Translations under genes and position numbers: made by a program
Source of the DNA: Deltaproteobacteria bacterium UBA2957
Lineage (GTDB): Bacteria > Myxococcota_A > UBA796
Assembly: GCA_002348535.1 (NCBI GenBank)
Contig: DEBL01000305.1
Span: forward strand, 1 to 5,238
Direction: 5' to 3'
Length of the DNA: 5,238 bases
In this document: piece by piece, positions 1 to 5,238 of the stretch
How the letters are laid out: the number at the start of each line of letters is the position of its first letter
Position numbering within the stretch: position 1 is the stretch's first letter
The notes under the pieces: generated by a model
Database searches by the model: none
The model's input: the letters and a program-made list of their open reading frames with translations, nothing else
What the model was told of the DNA's origin: nothing

Positions 1-192
1 TGGATCAGGCAGAAAACCTATTCTGACCGCTGGTACCAACCATTGATGGACCGCAGATGGCGACACATGGATATGATGGCGTGGTGGCGTGCGAACTACA
101 TGGGGTGGTTCAGGTTCCGGGTCGGCGAAGTTCGAAATCGAGATAGCGACTCACGTGCCACCCACGAGATTGTGCGGCCCACTGGAGATTAA
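1..192 (+). CDS. C-terminal fragment of an unidentified protein (5' end outside window)
   Basis: The first reading frame is open from the left edge to a TAA at 190-192, giving the last 63 residues of a protein that starts upstream. I do not recognise it. The tail is unusual in composition: six Trp, several Met (a cluster around residues 23-26) and about twelve Arg, with an aromatic/basic stretch around residues 28-40 (WWRANYMGWFRFRVG) followed by a polar, charged end. This could be an amphipathic or interfacial C-terminus, but no family motif is visible. Coding is supported by a predominantly G/C third position (about two thirds, partly because Trp and Met codons end in G) and by the stop codon directly abutting the ATG of the following isomerase gene, an arrangement typical of co-transcribed, translationally coupled genes. 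A chance open frame of 64 codons is possible in DNA of this GC content. Confidence 0.55.
   Translation, partial: WIRQKTYSDRWYQPLMDRRWRHMDMMAWWRANYMGWFRFRVGEVRNRDSDSRATHEIVRPTGD
183..187 (+). promoter_or_regulatory. Ribosome binding site of the mtnA-family gene
   Basis: TGGAG, with a GGAG Shine-Dalgarno core, lies 5 nt before the ATG at 193 and inside the last codons of the upstream reading frame. Its spacing supports the ATG at 193 as the start. The TAA-ATG junction places terminating ribosomes of the upstream gene directly on the start codon. Confidence 0.6.
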
Positions 193-1260
193 ATGCTTGT
201 AAACGGAACCCCGACGCGAACGGTATGGATGACCGATGGTGTTGTTCACATGATTGATCAGCCTCGACTCCCCCATGCATTTGAGGTCTGCCAACTTCAG
301 CACCACACACAAACCGCGAATGCGATCTCCACCATGGTGGTTCGGGGAGCCGGTGCCATTGGAGCAACCGGCGCTTTCGGGATGGCTCAGGCTGCGTTGG
401 AGGCCCCAGACAATGGCTTCCACCAATACATTCAAGAAGCCGCAAACACACTGTCCAACACCCGACCAACGGCACAGAACCTGTTCTACGGCATTCGGTC
501 AGTCCTCCGGGCCATCGAGTCCGAGGCTGATGATACGGCGCGCGCTCGATTGGCGGCCGTCGATGCAGCCCACGCCGTTGCCGATGACGATGCAGCGTGC
601 TGCAAAGCGATTGGAGAACACGGTGCTGCGCTAATTCCACACGCTGCGAACGTCTCGACTCACTGCAATGCAGGGTGGCTCGCATTCGTCGACTGGGGAA
701 GCGCTTTGTCGCCAATTTACGTCGCGCACCGCGCCGGCAATCCAGTGCATGTCTACGTGGACGAGACACGACCGCGAAGTCAGGGCGCACGGCTAACGGC
801 GTGGGAGTTGGCATCCGAAGGGGTGGCTCATTCAATCATTGCTGACAATGCCGCCGGACACCTGATGCAACGAGGCGAAATCGACATGGTCATTGTGGGT
901 TCCGACCGAATTGCCGCCAACGGGGATGTCGCCAACAAAATCGGCACCTACTCCAGCGCAGTTGTGGCTCACCGTCATGGCATTCCGTTTTATGTGGCGG
1001 CTCCAACAACAACCATCGACCCAGACTGCCCCACGGGCATGGACATACCCATCGAGGAACGCAACGGTGAGGAAGTCAGTCACACGTGGGGGTGGTCCGA
1101 TGAAGGCAGCTTCATCCGTGTTCGTACAACCCCGGTTGTCTCACCGACCCGAAATCCAGCCTTTGATGTGACCCCCGCCGAGTTGGTGAAAGGGATCATC
1201 ACCGAAACGGGAATCGTTCAGGCCAACCCCCGCGGAATTTCGAGCGTCGCACGCAACTGA
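193..1260 (+). CDS. mtnA: S-methyl-5-thioribose-1-phosphate isomerase family protein (MtnA-like, eIF-2B alpha/beta/delta fold)
   Basis: A 355-residue protein of full family length. MtnA converts 5-methylthioribose-1-phosphate to 5-methylthioribulose-1-phosphate in the cytoplasm, a step of methionine salvage. Family landmarks run in order: an N-terminal RTVWM...IDQPRLP segment (9-27), the phosphate-loop motif VRGAGAIGATGAFGMA (50-65), RPTAQNLFYGI (91-101), THCNAGWLA (156-164) with the presumed catalytic Cys158, DETRPRSQGARLTAWEL (190-206), ADNAAGHLM (217-225), VGSDRIAANGDVANKIGTY (235-253) with the presumed catalytic Asp238, FYVAAPTTTID (266-276), DIPIEER (284-290) and NPAFDVTPAELV (331-342). 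Two points stand out. The phosphate loop has Gly where MtnA normally has Pro (RGAPAIG), a form I recall from ribose-1,5-bisphosphate isomerases of the same fold. No other methionine-salvage gene is visible nearby. The substrate could therefore be a related pentose phosphate, such as 5-deoxyribose-1-phosphate, although overall similarity favours MtnA. The ATG at 193 fits the family N-terminus and has a good ribosome binding site. Confidence 0.93.
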   Translation: MLVNGTPTRTVWMTDGVVHMIDQPRLPHAFEVCQLQHHTQTANAISTMVVRGAGAIGATGAFGMAQAALEAPDNGFHQYIQEAANTLSNTRPTAQNLFYGIRSVLRAIESEADDTARARLAAVDAAHAVADDDAACCKAIGEHGAALIPHAANVSTHCNAGWLAFVDWGSALSPIYVAHRAGNPVHVYVDETRPRSQGARLTAWELASEGVAHSIIADNAAGHLMQRGEIDMVIVGSDRIAANGDVANKIGTYSSAVVAHRHGIPFYVAAPTTTIDPDCPTGMDIPIEERNGEEVSHTWGWSDEGSFIRVRTTPVVSPTRNPAFDVTPAELVKGIITETGIVQANPRGISSVARN

Positions 1261-1270
1261 CTGCACGCTC
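1242..1270. terminator. Candidate bidirectional hairpin at the convergent mtnA / beta-helix gene junction
   Basis: GAGCGT (1242-1247) pairs with ACGCTC (1265-1270). After one bulged C at 1248, GCA (1249-1251) pairs with TGC (1262-1264). The result is nine base pairs closing a 10-nt loop at 1252-1261. The loop contains the TGA stop of the isomerase gene, and the right arm reaches into the stop codon of the opposing gene. There is no T-rich tract on either side, so it is not a classical Rho-independent terminator. It could instead protect 3' ends or reduce read-through between the convergent genes. No other terminator candidate lies between these two genes, whose coding regions are 8 bp apart. 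Confidence 0.3.
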
Positions 1271-2462
1271 ACCGAACGGGCGTTGGTTTGCCGTCCCGAA
1301 CCACGACGGCCTCACCGACGGGGGCATCACCCCATTCTCGAAGCAGCTCGCCGCCGTCGACAATAAAAGCATCGTTGGGGATCGTCACGCCGTAGCCAAT
1401 CTTCACGCCGTTGCCGACCTTCGCGCCGTGACCGATGGCCGATCCCATAAAGTGTTCATGGGTGTCCACACGCTTCGAGCCGGGACCGTCGACTTCCACC
1501 TTAACGGTTGAACCGAAACTCAAGTCAAGGACTGTGCTGCCCCAAGCCATGAACGAATCTCGGCCGAATACACACGACTGAAAGCCACCTCCGGAGGACA
1601 CCATGGCGCCGGGGTAGAGGGTACACAGATTGACGTGTCCGTAGCGTCCAACGTGCGCGCCCTCGCCCAACACAGACGCGTTCACCGTACCGTGCGAATC
1701 CACTTTGGCATTGGCCGCCATCACGCTGCCTCGCACGACGGCGTTGGGTCCAATGTCACATCCATCGCCAATGATCGAAAACTCAACGACGGCGGACGGG
1801 TGAATGCTGACCCCATCACCAACTTCACACATGCGACGCGCGATGGTCCCGCTCCGCAGCGACCGGACCCGAAGGATGAGGCGAAGCAGAATCCAGATTC
1901 GTCTCAGCCATCCCGCGGTGTCCCAATCTAGTTTGGCATTCTCGGCACGAGCCAAAAGTGACAACTGATTGATCCGAATGATGTGGGTCCAGTGGTCTAC
2001 TTGATGGACCATTGCCGGACCGACTCGGACATTTCGGTTCCCCGCCTGTTCGAGTGCTTTTTGCCGTACATCGAGTTCGAGGTCCCGCAGCGACATGTCG
2101 ACACTCACCGGCTTGGCCGACTCAAAGGCCGGCGGTCCCGTGACCACAGCCAGCTCATAGATTCCGGGCTCCTCGACCTTCTGCTGGGGGCCGCTCCAAT
2201 CAAACCAAGAGGGGTCTCCGGCGCGAAATCGCCCCAGACCACATGCCATCAACCGCCGCACCGCCTCCGCGGTAAACCAGGTGCGATCACTGAACAGCAC
2301 GTATGGCTCACCCACGGGAGCGGACTCCACCACCGTGCACCCAGCCGCCTCAAGGGCGGAAACTTGCACCTCGGCAAGCGTTCGTCCATCGACAACTGTG
2401 TGGCTCACGGCGTCGCCAAACGGAGCGATTCGTGTGCCAGTATGTAGACAAAACGCCTTCAT
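1269..2462 (-). CDS. Sugar nucleotidyltransferase-like protein with left-handed beta-helix (hexapeptide repeat) domain
   Basis: A 397-residue protein when started at the ATG at 2462. Residues 1-60 look like a shortened nucleotidyltransferase fold: TGTRIAPFG (8-16) resembles the GxGTRLxPL nucleotide-binding loop, VVDGRTLAE..VSALEAAGCTVV (23-45) matches the usual 'pv.gkPli' helix region, and VLFSDR (55-60) resembles the acidic metal-site strand. The glycine-rich loop is eroded and the conserved Lys after it is absent. Residues 184-211 form an Arg-rich amphipathic or hydrophobic linker. From about 214 to 367, imperfect hexapeptide repeats (for example VGDGVSIHPSAVV, IIGDGCDIGPNAVV, VLGEGAHVGRYGHV, AIGHGAKVGNGVKIGYGV) predict a left-handed beta-helix as in acyltransferases and GlmU-like enzymes. 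Family members generally handle nucleotide-sugar or acyl-sugar precursors in the cytoplasm, but the substrate here cannot be named. The start at 2462 gives a sensible beta-strand N-terminus (MKAFCLHTG). An upstream in-frame start at 2552 would add 30 atypical residues and overlap the divergent gene. No good ribosome binding site is visible. Confidence 0.82.
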   Translation of the reverse strand: MKAFCLHTGTRIAPFGDAVSHTVVDGRTLAEVQVSALEAAGCTVVESAPVGEPYVLFSDRTWFTAEAVRRLMACGLGRFRAGDPSWFDWSGPQQKVEEPGIYELAVVTGPPAFESAKPVSVDMSLRDLELDVRQKALEQAGNRNVRVGPAMVHQVDHWTHIIRINQLSLLARAENAKLDWDTAGWLRRIWILLRLILRVRSLRSGTIARRMCEVGDGVSIHPSAVVEFSIIGDGCDIGPNAVVRGSVMAANAKVDSHGTVNASVLGEGAHVGRYGHVNLCTLYPGAMVSSGGGFQSCVFGRDSFMAWGSTVLDLSFGSTVKVEVDGPGSKRVDTHEHFMGSAIGHGAKVGNGVKIGYGVTIPNDAFIVDGGELLREWGDAPVGEAVVVRDGKPTPVR

Positions 2463-2512
2463 GATTGACCGATATCCCGCACCGCAGTCCTCCGCTCTAC
2501 TACGATGGTTCC
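2463..2512. promoter_or_regulatory. 50-bp divergent intergenic region
   Basis: This is the only non-coding space between the divergent beta-helix gene (start 2462, minus) and the antiporter gene (start 2513, plus). Promoters for both must lie here or inside the opposite coding regions. I see no convincing paired -35/-10 boxes and no Shine-Dalgarno sequence at normal spacing for either gene. A GATATC palindrome sits at 2471-2476. The region is inferred to be regulatory from its position alone. Confidence 0.35.
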
Positions 2513-4030
2513 ATGGTTGAACCCGGAATACTCTCACTGGCACCCGTTGCACTCGCCATTGGGCTCGCGCTCAAGACTCGGCAGATTGTTTCATCGCTCG
2601 GCGCAGGCGTGCTGCTGGCTGCGCTCATCTTGAAGTCGTGGAACCCTTGGGACGCCTTGATTTACACGGTCGATCCACTTTTATTGGACGCAATCGCCAA
2701 TCGAGACCACGTAAAGGTGACCCTTTTTACCCTGTTTGTCGCCGCCACATTGGAGATCGTGAGCCAAGGCCAAGGGACCCGTGCGCTGGTGCAGCGGATC
2801 ACGCGATGGGCGCGGACCCGCCGAAGCGGTATGCTCGCCAGTTGGGGCGCAGGGATGGTGGTTTTCTTTGATGATTATGCCAACTGCCTGATTGTGGGAG
2901 GCAGCATGCGATCGGTCTCAGACCGACTTGGCTTTTCACGAGAGAAGCTCGCCTACATTGTCGACTCCACTGCCGCCCCCATGGCAACGCTCGCATTGGT
3001 GAGTACCTGGATCGGCTTCGAAGTGAGTCTCATGGGCGACGCACTCGCAGCCTCGGGCATTGAGACAAACGCATACGCCTTTTTTTTGGAAGGCCTTCCT
3101 TACCGATTCTATCCATTCCTCGCGCTGTTTTTTGCGCTCGCCATCGCATGGACCGGCCGCGATTTTGGACCCATGCGGTCAGCCGAGATGCGGGCTCAAC
3201 GCGAGATGGCCCCGCCCGATTCGGACACGGTTCCACCGATTCGAGCTTGGCTGGGCGCAACCCCGATCGCCGCGTTGGTGGGCGTTACCGGCGTGTCACT
3301 CTGGGTGCAAGGGACTGCCTCCGCCGGGTCGGGTGCTCGGTTGTTCGAGATTATTGGCGGTGCAGACGGCTACGACGCAATGCTGCACGGTTCCATCGCC
3401 TCTCTCACGGTAGCAGCCATCGGCGCCGTCAGCGTTCGGGCCTTGACATCAAAGGAGGTCACCGAGGCGGCGTTGGCCGGTATTCGGGGTCTTGTTGATG
3501 CCATGGTTGTGTTGTTCCTCGCATGGGCGATTGGGTCCGCCATCGGAGAACTTCAGGCCGCCCAATACCTCGTCGCGACCCTTGGCCCCGCAGTCCCCAG
3601 TTGGACACTGCCAACGCTTGTCTTCACCATTAGCGCTGCCATTGCCTTCGCCACTGGAACGAGCTTCGGCACCATGTCCATTATGATACCGCTCGCAATT
3701 CCACTCGCCCTGCAGCTCGAACCCACCACGAGCTTGGCGTTGGCGACCAGTGCGGCCGTCCTCTCGGGCGCCACGTGGGGGGATCACTGTTCGCCCATCT
3801 CCGACACCACAATTCTTTCCAGTACCGGCACGGGCTGCGACCACGCGGCCCATGTTGCCACGCAGCTTCCCTATGCATTGTCAGCCGGCGCCATCAGTAT
3901 CCTGCTGGGAAGCCTGCCCGCTGGATTTGGCGTGAACCCATGGGCGTGCCTCGTCCTTGGGTGCGCAGCGTGTGCCGCGATTGTCCGCTTTGTTGGAAAG
4001 CCGCTGCCTAAGGCTATTTCGTCTTCTTGA
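2513..4030 (+). CDS. NhaC-family Na+/H+ antiporter
   Basis: A 505-residue integral inner-membrane protein, predicted to exchange cytoplasmic Na+ for external H+ and so support sodium and pH homeostasis. By eye there are about 11 to 13 hydrophobic segments, starting at residues 5-20 and ending near 476-493. Signature blocks of the Na+/H+ antiporter family (Pfam PF03553, COG1757) are clear: FFDDYANCLIVGGSMR (118-133), SREKLAYIVDSTAAPMATLALVSTWIGFE (142-170), the later TGTSFGTMSIMIPLAIPL block (381-398), and ATWGDHCSPISDTTILSSTGTGCDH (420-444), which carries acidic and polar residues expected in the ion path (Asp120, Asp121, Asp151, Asp424, Asp431). The ATG at 2513 gives a typical family N-terminus (MVEPGILSLAPVALAIGLAL). 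A TTG at 2465, directly after an in-frame stop, would add 16 polar residues and is less likely. Neither start has a clear ribosome binding site. Some NhaC relatives exchange malate/lactate or organic substrates, so ion specificity is inferred. Confidence 0.93.
   Translation: MVEPGILSLAPVALAIGLALKTRQIVSSLGAGVLLAALILKSWNPWDALIYTVDPLLLDAIANRDHVKVTLFTLFVAATLEIVSQGQGTRALVQRITRWARTRRSGMLASWGAGMVVFFDDYANCLIVGGSMRSVSDRLGFSREKLAYIVDSTAAPMATLALVSTWIGFEVSLMGDALAASGIETNAYAFFLEGLPYRFYPFLALFFALAIAWTGRDFGPMRSAEMRAQREMAPPDSDTVPPIRAWLGATPIAALVGVTGVSLWVQGTASAGSGARLFEIIGGADGYDAMLHGSIASLTVAAIGAVSVRALTSKEVTEAALAGIRGLVDAMVVLFLAWAIGSAIGELQAAQYLVATLGPAVPSWTLPTLVFTISAAIAFATGTSFGTMSIMIPLAIPLALQLEPTTSLALATSAAVLSGATWGDHCSPISDTTILSSTGTGCDHAAHVATQLPYALSAGAISILLGSLPAGFGVNPWACLVLGCAACAAIVRFVGKPLPKAISSS
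3080..3099. repeat. T8 homopolymer followed by a 12-bp perfect palindrome inside the antiporter gene
   Basis: Eight consecutive T (3080-3087) encode Phe190-Phe191 and the start of Leu192. They are followed at once by GGAAGGCCTTCC (3088-3099), a perfect loopless palindrome. The T run is the longest homopolymer I noticed in the window. Slipping by one base in either direction would abandon the antiporter frame, so it is a potential phase-variable or error-prone site, but nothing shows that slippage occurs. Confidence 0.4.
4014..4030. other. 17-bp convergent overlap of two coding regions
   Basis: The antiporter gene (plus) ends with TGA at 4028-4030 and the AGCS symporter gene (minus) ends with TAG at 4016-4014. 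Their 3' ends therefore share 17 bp on opposite strands: the plus strand encodes the Ser-Ser-Ser end of the antiporter while the minus strand encodes the Lys-rich end (KKTK) of the symporter. Transcripts must overlap by at least this much. A 4-bp stem (3999-4002 with 4012-4015) is the only nearby hairpin and is too weak to call a terminator. Confidence 0.85.
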
Positions 4031-5238
4031 TTTTGCCGCTCTTGAGCATGCCGGTGTACTCATCGAGCATGCCCCGCACTTTGCCACTCAGCAGCAACAG
4101 CCCCAAAATGTTCGGGAATGCCATCCCAAGAATCATCAAGTCTGAGAAATCGAGAACATTACCGGCGGTCACGACCGAGCCCAAAAACGCGAAGAACAAA
4201 AAGAGTCCCCGGTACACCATTGAACTGCCGTCGCCGAACAACCACGCCCAGCACCGCTCACCGTAGTACGACCAAGAAATCATGGTCGAAAATGCAAAGA
4301 GGAACACCGCGGCAGACAACACATACTGGAACCATGGAATGACACTTGTCATCGCCAACGATGTGAGTGCGCCGCCTTGTCCGGCTTCCCGAGCAGCCAC
4401 ATAGGCCAGGTCTGTACTGTTCCAAGCACCCGTGATCACGATGACCAAGGCCGTCATGGTGCATACCACCACCGTGTCAATAAACGGCTCGAGGACCGCA
4501 ACAACACCCTCTTCGACCGGGTGCTTCACCTTTGCGGCTGCGTGAGCAATCGCCGCTGAACCCACACCGGCCTCGTTCGAGAATACCGCGCGCTTCACGC
4601 CGATAACCAGCACTCCAATGAACCCACCCTCAATCGCATCAGGATTAAAGGCTCCGTCGATAATCGCCGCAACAGCGCCCGGAATCGCACCGGCGTTGAC
4701 GGCGAGAATGTAGACGCAGGCCAGAACATAGACCGTGCACATCAGCGGAACAATCCGCTCCGCAACAGTGGCAATGCGCTTGATGCCACCAATAATGACA
4801 ACGCCAACGATTGCCGTGATGATCAACCCATACAGCCAACCCTTGTCAGCAAAAAACGGCACAACCGTTTGAATCTGACTCATGGATTGGCTGACTTGAA
4901 AGGCATTTCCACCCCCAAAGGAGCCGCCAATGCAGAGTATGCAAAACAGCACCGCCAAGACCCGGCCAAGCTTACCCATCCCCTGCTCAGCGAGGCCATT
5001 GCTGAGGTAATACATGGCGCCACCCATGATTCTGCCGTCGCTCCGCTTCTGCCGGTAGGCTTGCCCAAGGGTGCACTCCGTAAACTTTGCGCTCATGCCG
5101 ATCAGGCCTACCAAGATCATCCAGAACGTGGCGCCAGGTCCCCCCAAGGCCACCGCAATCGCCACACCGGCAATGTTTCCGAGCCCCACCGTCGCAGACA
5201 ACGCAGCGGACAATGCCTGAAAATGAGTGACCTCTCCC
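4014..5238 (-). CDS. AGCS-family sodium:alanine/glycine symporter (5' end outside window)
   Basis: The last 407 residues of an inner-membrane amino acid:cation symporter (Pfam PF01235), predicted to import alanine or glycine with Na+. The frame is open to the right edge: codons before the TTG at 5213 read GEVTHFQAL, the conserved lead-in to SATVGLGNIAGVA, so that TTG is an internal Leu codon and not the start. Landmarks (numbered from the edge) are TVGLGNIAGVAIAVALGGPGATFWM (16-40), the Glu54/YR61 region, DGRIMGGAMYYL (67-78), GGSFGGGNAFQVSQ (104-117), KRAVFSNEAGVGSAAIAHAAA (215-235), PVEEGVVAVLEPFIDTVVVCTMTALVIVITG (240-270), STMISWSYYGERCW (317-330) and a short basic tail (KSGKIKKTK). About eight to nine hydrophobic segments are visible. 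GGAMYYL has Ala where the family usually has Pro. Family members are typically 450-550 residues, so roughly 50-150 are missing. Substrate preference between alanine and glycine cannot be decided. Confidence 0.94.
   Translation of the reverse strand, partial: GEVTHFQALSAALSATVGLGNIAGVAIAVALGGPGATFWMILVGLIGMSAKFTECTLGQAYRQKRSDGRIMGGAMYYLSNGLAEQGMGKLGRVLAVLFCILCIGGSFGGGNAFQVSQSMSQIQTVVPFFADKGWLYGLIITAIVGVVIIGGIKRIATVAERIVPLMCTVYVLACVYILAVNAGAIPGAVAAIIDGAFNPDAIEGGFIGVLVIGVKRAVFSNEAGVGSAAIAHAAAKVKHPVEEGVVAVLEPFIDTVVVCTMTALVIVITGAWNSTDLAYVAAREAGQGGALTSLAMTSVIPWFQYVLSAAVFLFAFSTMISWSYYGERCWAWLFGDGSSMVYRGLFLFFAFLGSVVTAGNVLDFSDLMILGMAFPNILGLLLLSGKVRGMLDEYTGMLKSGKIKKTK

Noticed and set aside
110..835. 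A 241-residue open frame on the minus strand opposite the isomerase gene
   Set aside because: Its translation is Arg/Pro/His-rich with no family motif, and it lies wholly antisense to an unmistakable MtnA-family gene. It is a GC-rich shadow frame.
1983..2447. A 154-residue open frame on the plus strand opposite the beta-helix gene
   Set aside because: Low-complexity basic composition, no motif, and fully antisense to a gene with clear hexapeptide repeats.
2465..2506. TTGACC at 2465-2470 and TACGAT at 2501-2506 as a sigma-70 promoter
   Set aside because: The spacing between the boxes is 30 bp, far from 16-18, and the second box matches only 4 of 6 positions.
2463..2552. Upstream start (2552) for the beta-helix gene
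   Set aside because: It would add 30 residues (MQRVPVRVFR...) unlike any nucleotidyltransferase N-terminus and overlap the antiporter coding region. The ATG at 2462 starts directly at the expected first beta strand.
3449..3853. A 134-residue open frame on the minus strand opposite the antiporter
   Set aside because: Gly/Arg-rich shadow of a conserved NhaC coding region, with no recognisable domain.
3999..4030. Stem AGCC/GGCT (3999-4002 with 4012-4015) followed by a T-rich stretch as an intrinsic terminator for the antiporter gene
   Set aside because: Only four base pairs with a 9-nt loop inside coding sequence, and the T-rich stretch is interrupted. Too weak to call.
5211..5213. TTG at 5213 as the start of the AGCS gene
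   Set aside because: The frame stays open to the window edge and the preceding codons encode the conserved GEVTHFQAL lead-in, so the TTG is an internal Leu codon.
1..5238. A new defence system, mobile element or CRISPR locus
   Set aside because: No repeats with spacers, transposase, integrase, tRNA or nuclease/toxin motifs were seen. All long coding regions match known metabolic or transport families.

Overview
The window reads as ordinary chromosomal DNA from a bacterium with moderately high GC (roughly 55-60% by eye) and dense gene packing. It holds four recognisable protein genes plus the 3' tail of a fifth at the left edge. I see no tRNA, rRNA, CRISPR array, insertion sequence or phage gene. 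The taxon cannot be fixed. The MtnA-type isomerase resembles a subclade I associate with proteobacteria, and the nucleotidyltransferase-like/beta-helix protein recalls proteins of myxobacteria-like lineages. Both impressions are from memory and weak.

Layout: (1) 1-192, plus strand, a C-terminal fragment of an unrecognised gene rich in Trp, Met and Arg. Its TAA directly abuts (2) 193-1260, plus strand, an S-methyl-5-thioribose-1-phosphate isomerase (MtnA) family protein. (3) 1269-2462, minus strand, a short, degenerate sugar-nucleotidyltransferase-like domain joined to a left-handed beta-helix (hexapeptide repeat) domain. It converges on mtnA with an 8-bp gap, and an imperfect 9-bp hairpin covers the junction. 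(4) 2513-4030, plus strand, an NhaC-family Na+/H+ antiporter, divergent from gene 3 across only 50 bp. (5) 4014-5238, minus strand, an AGCS-family sodium:alanine/glycine symporter whose 5' end lies beyond the right edge. Its 3' end overlaps the antiporter's 3' end by 17 bp.

How the genes relate: only the edge fragment and mtnA look like one transcription unit (stop abutting start, same strand). No other methionine-salvage gene is visible. The two transporters are thematically linked, since an Na+/H+ antiporter builds the sodium gradient that an AGCS symporter spends, but they are convergent and therefore separately transcribed. No previously undescribed multi-gene system is evident. The points most worth a second look are the eroded nucleotidyltransferase motif in gene 3, the RGAG variant in MtnA, and the two very tight convergent junctions.
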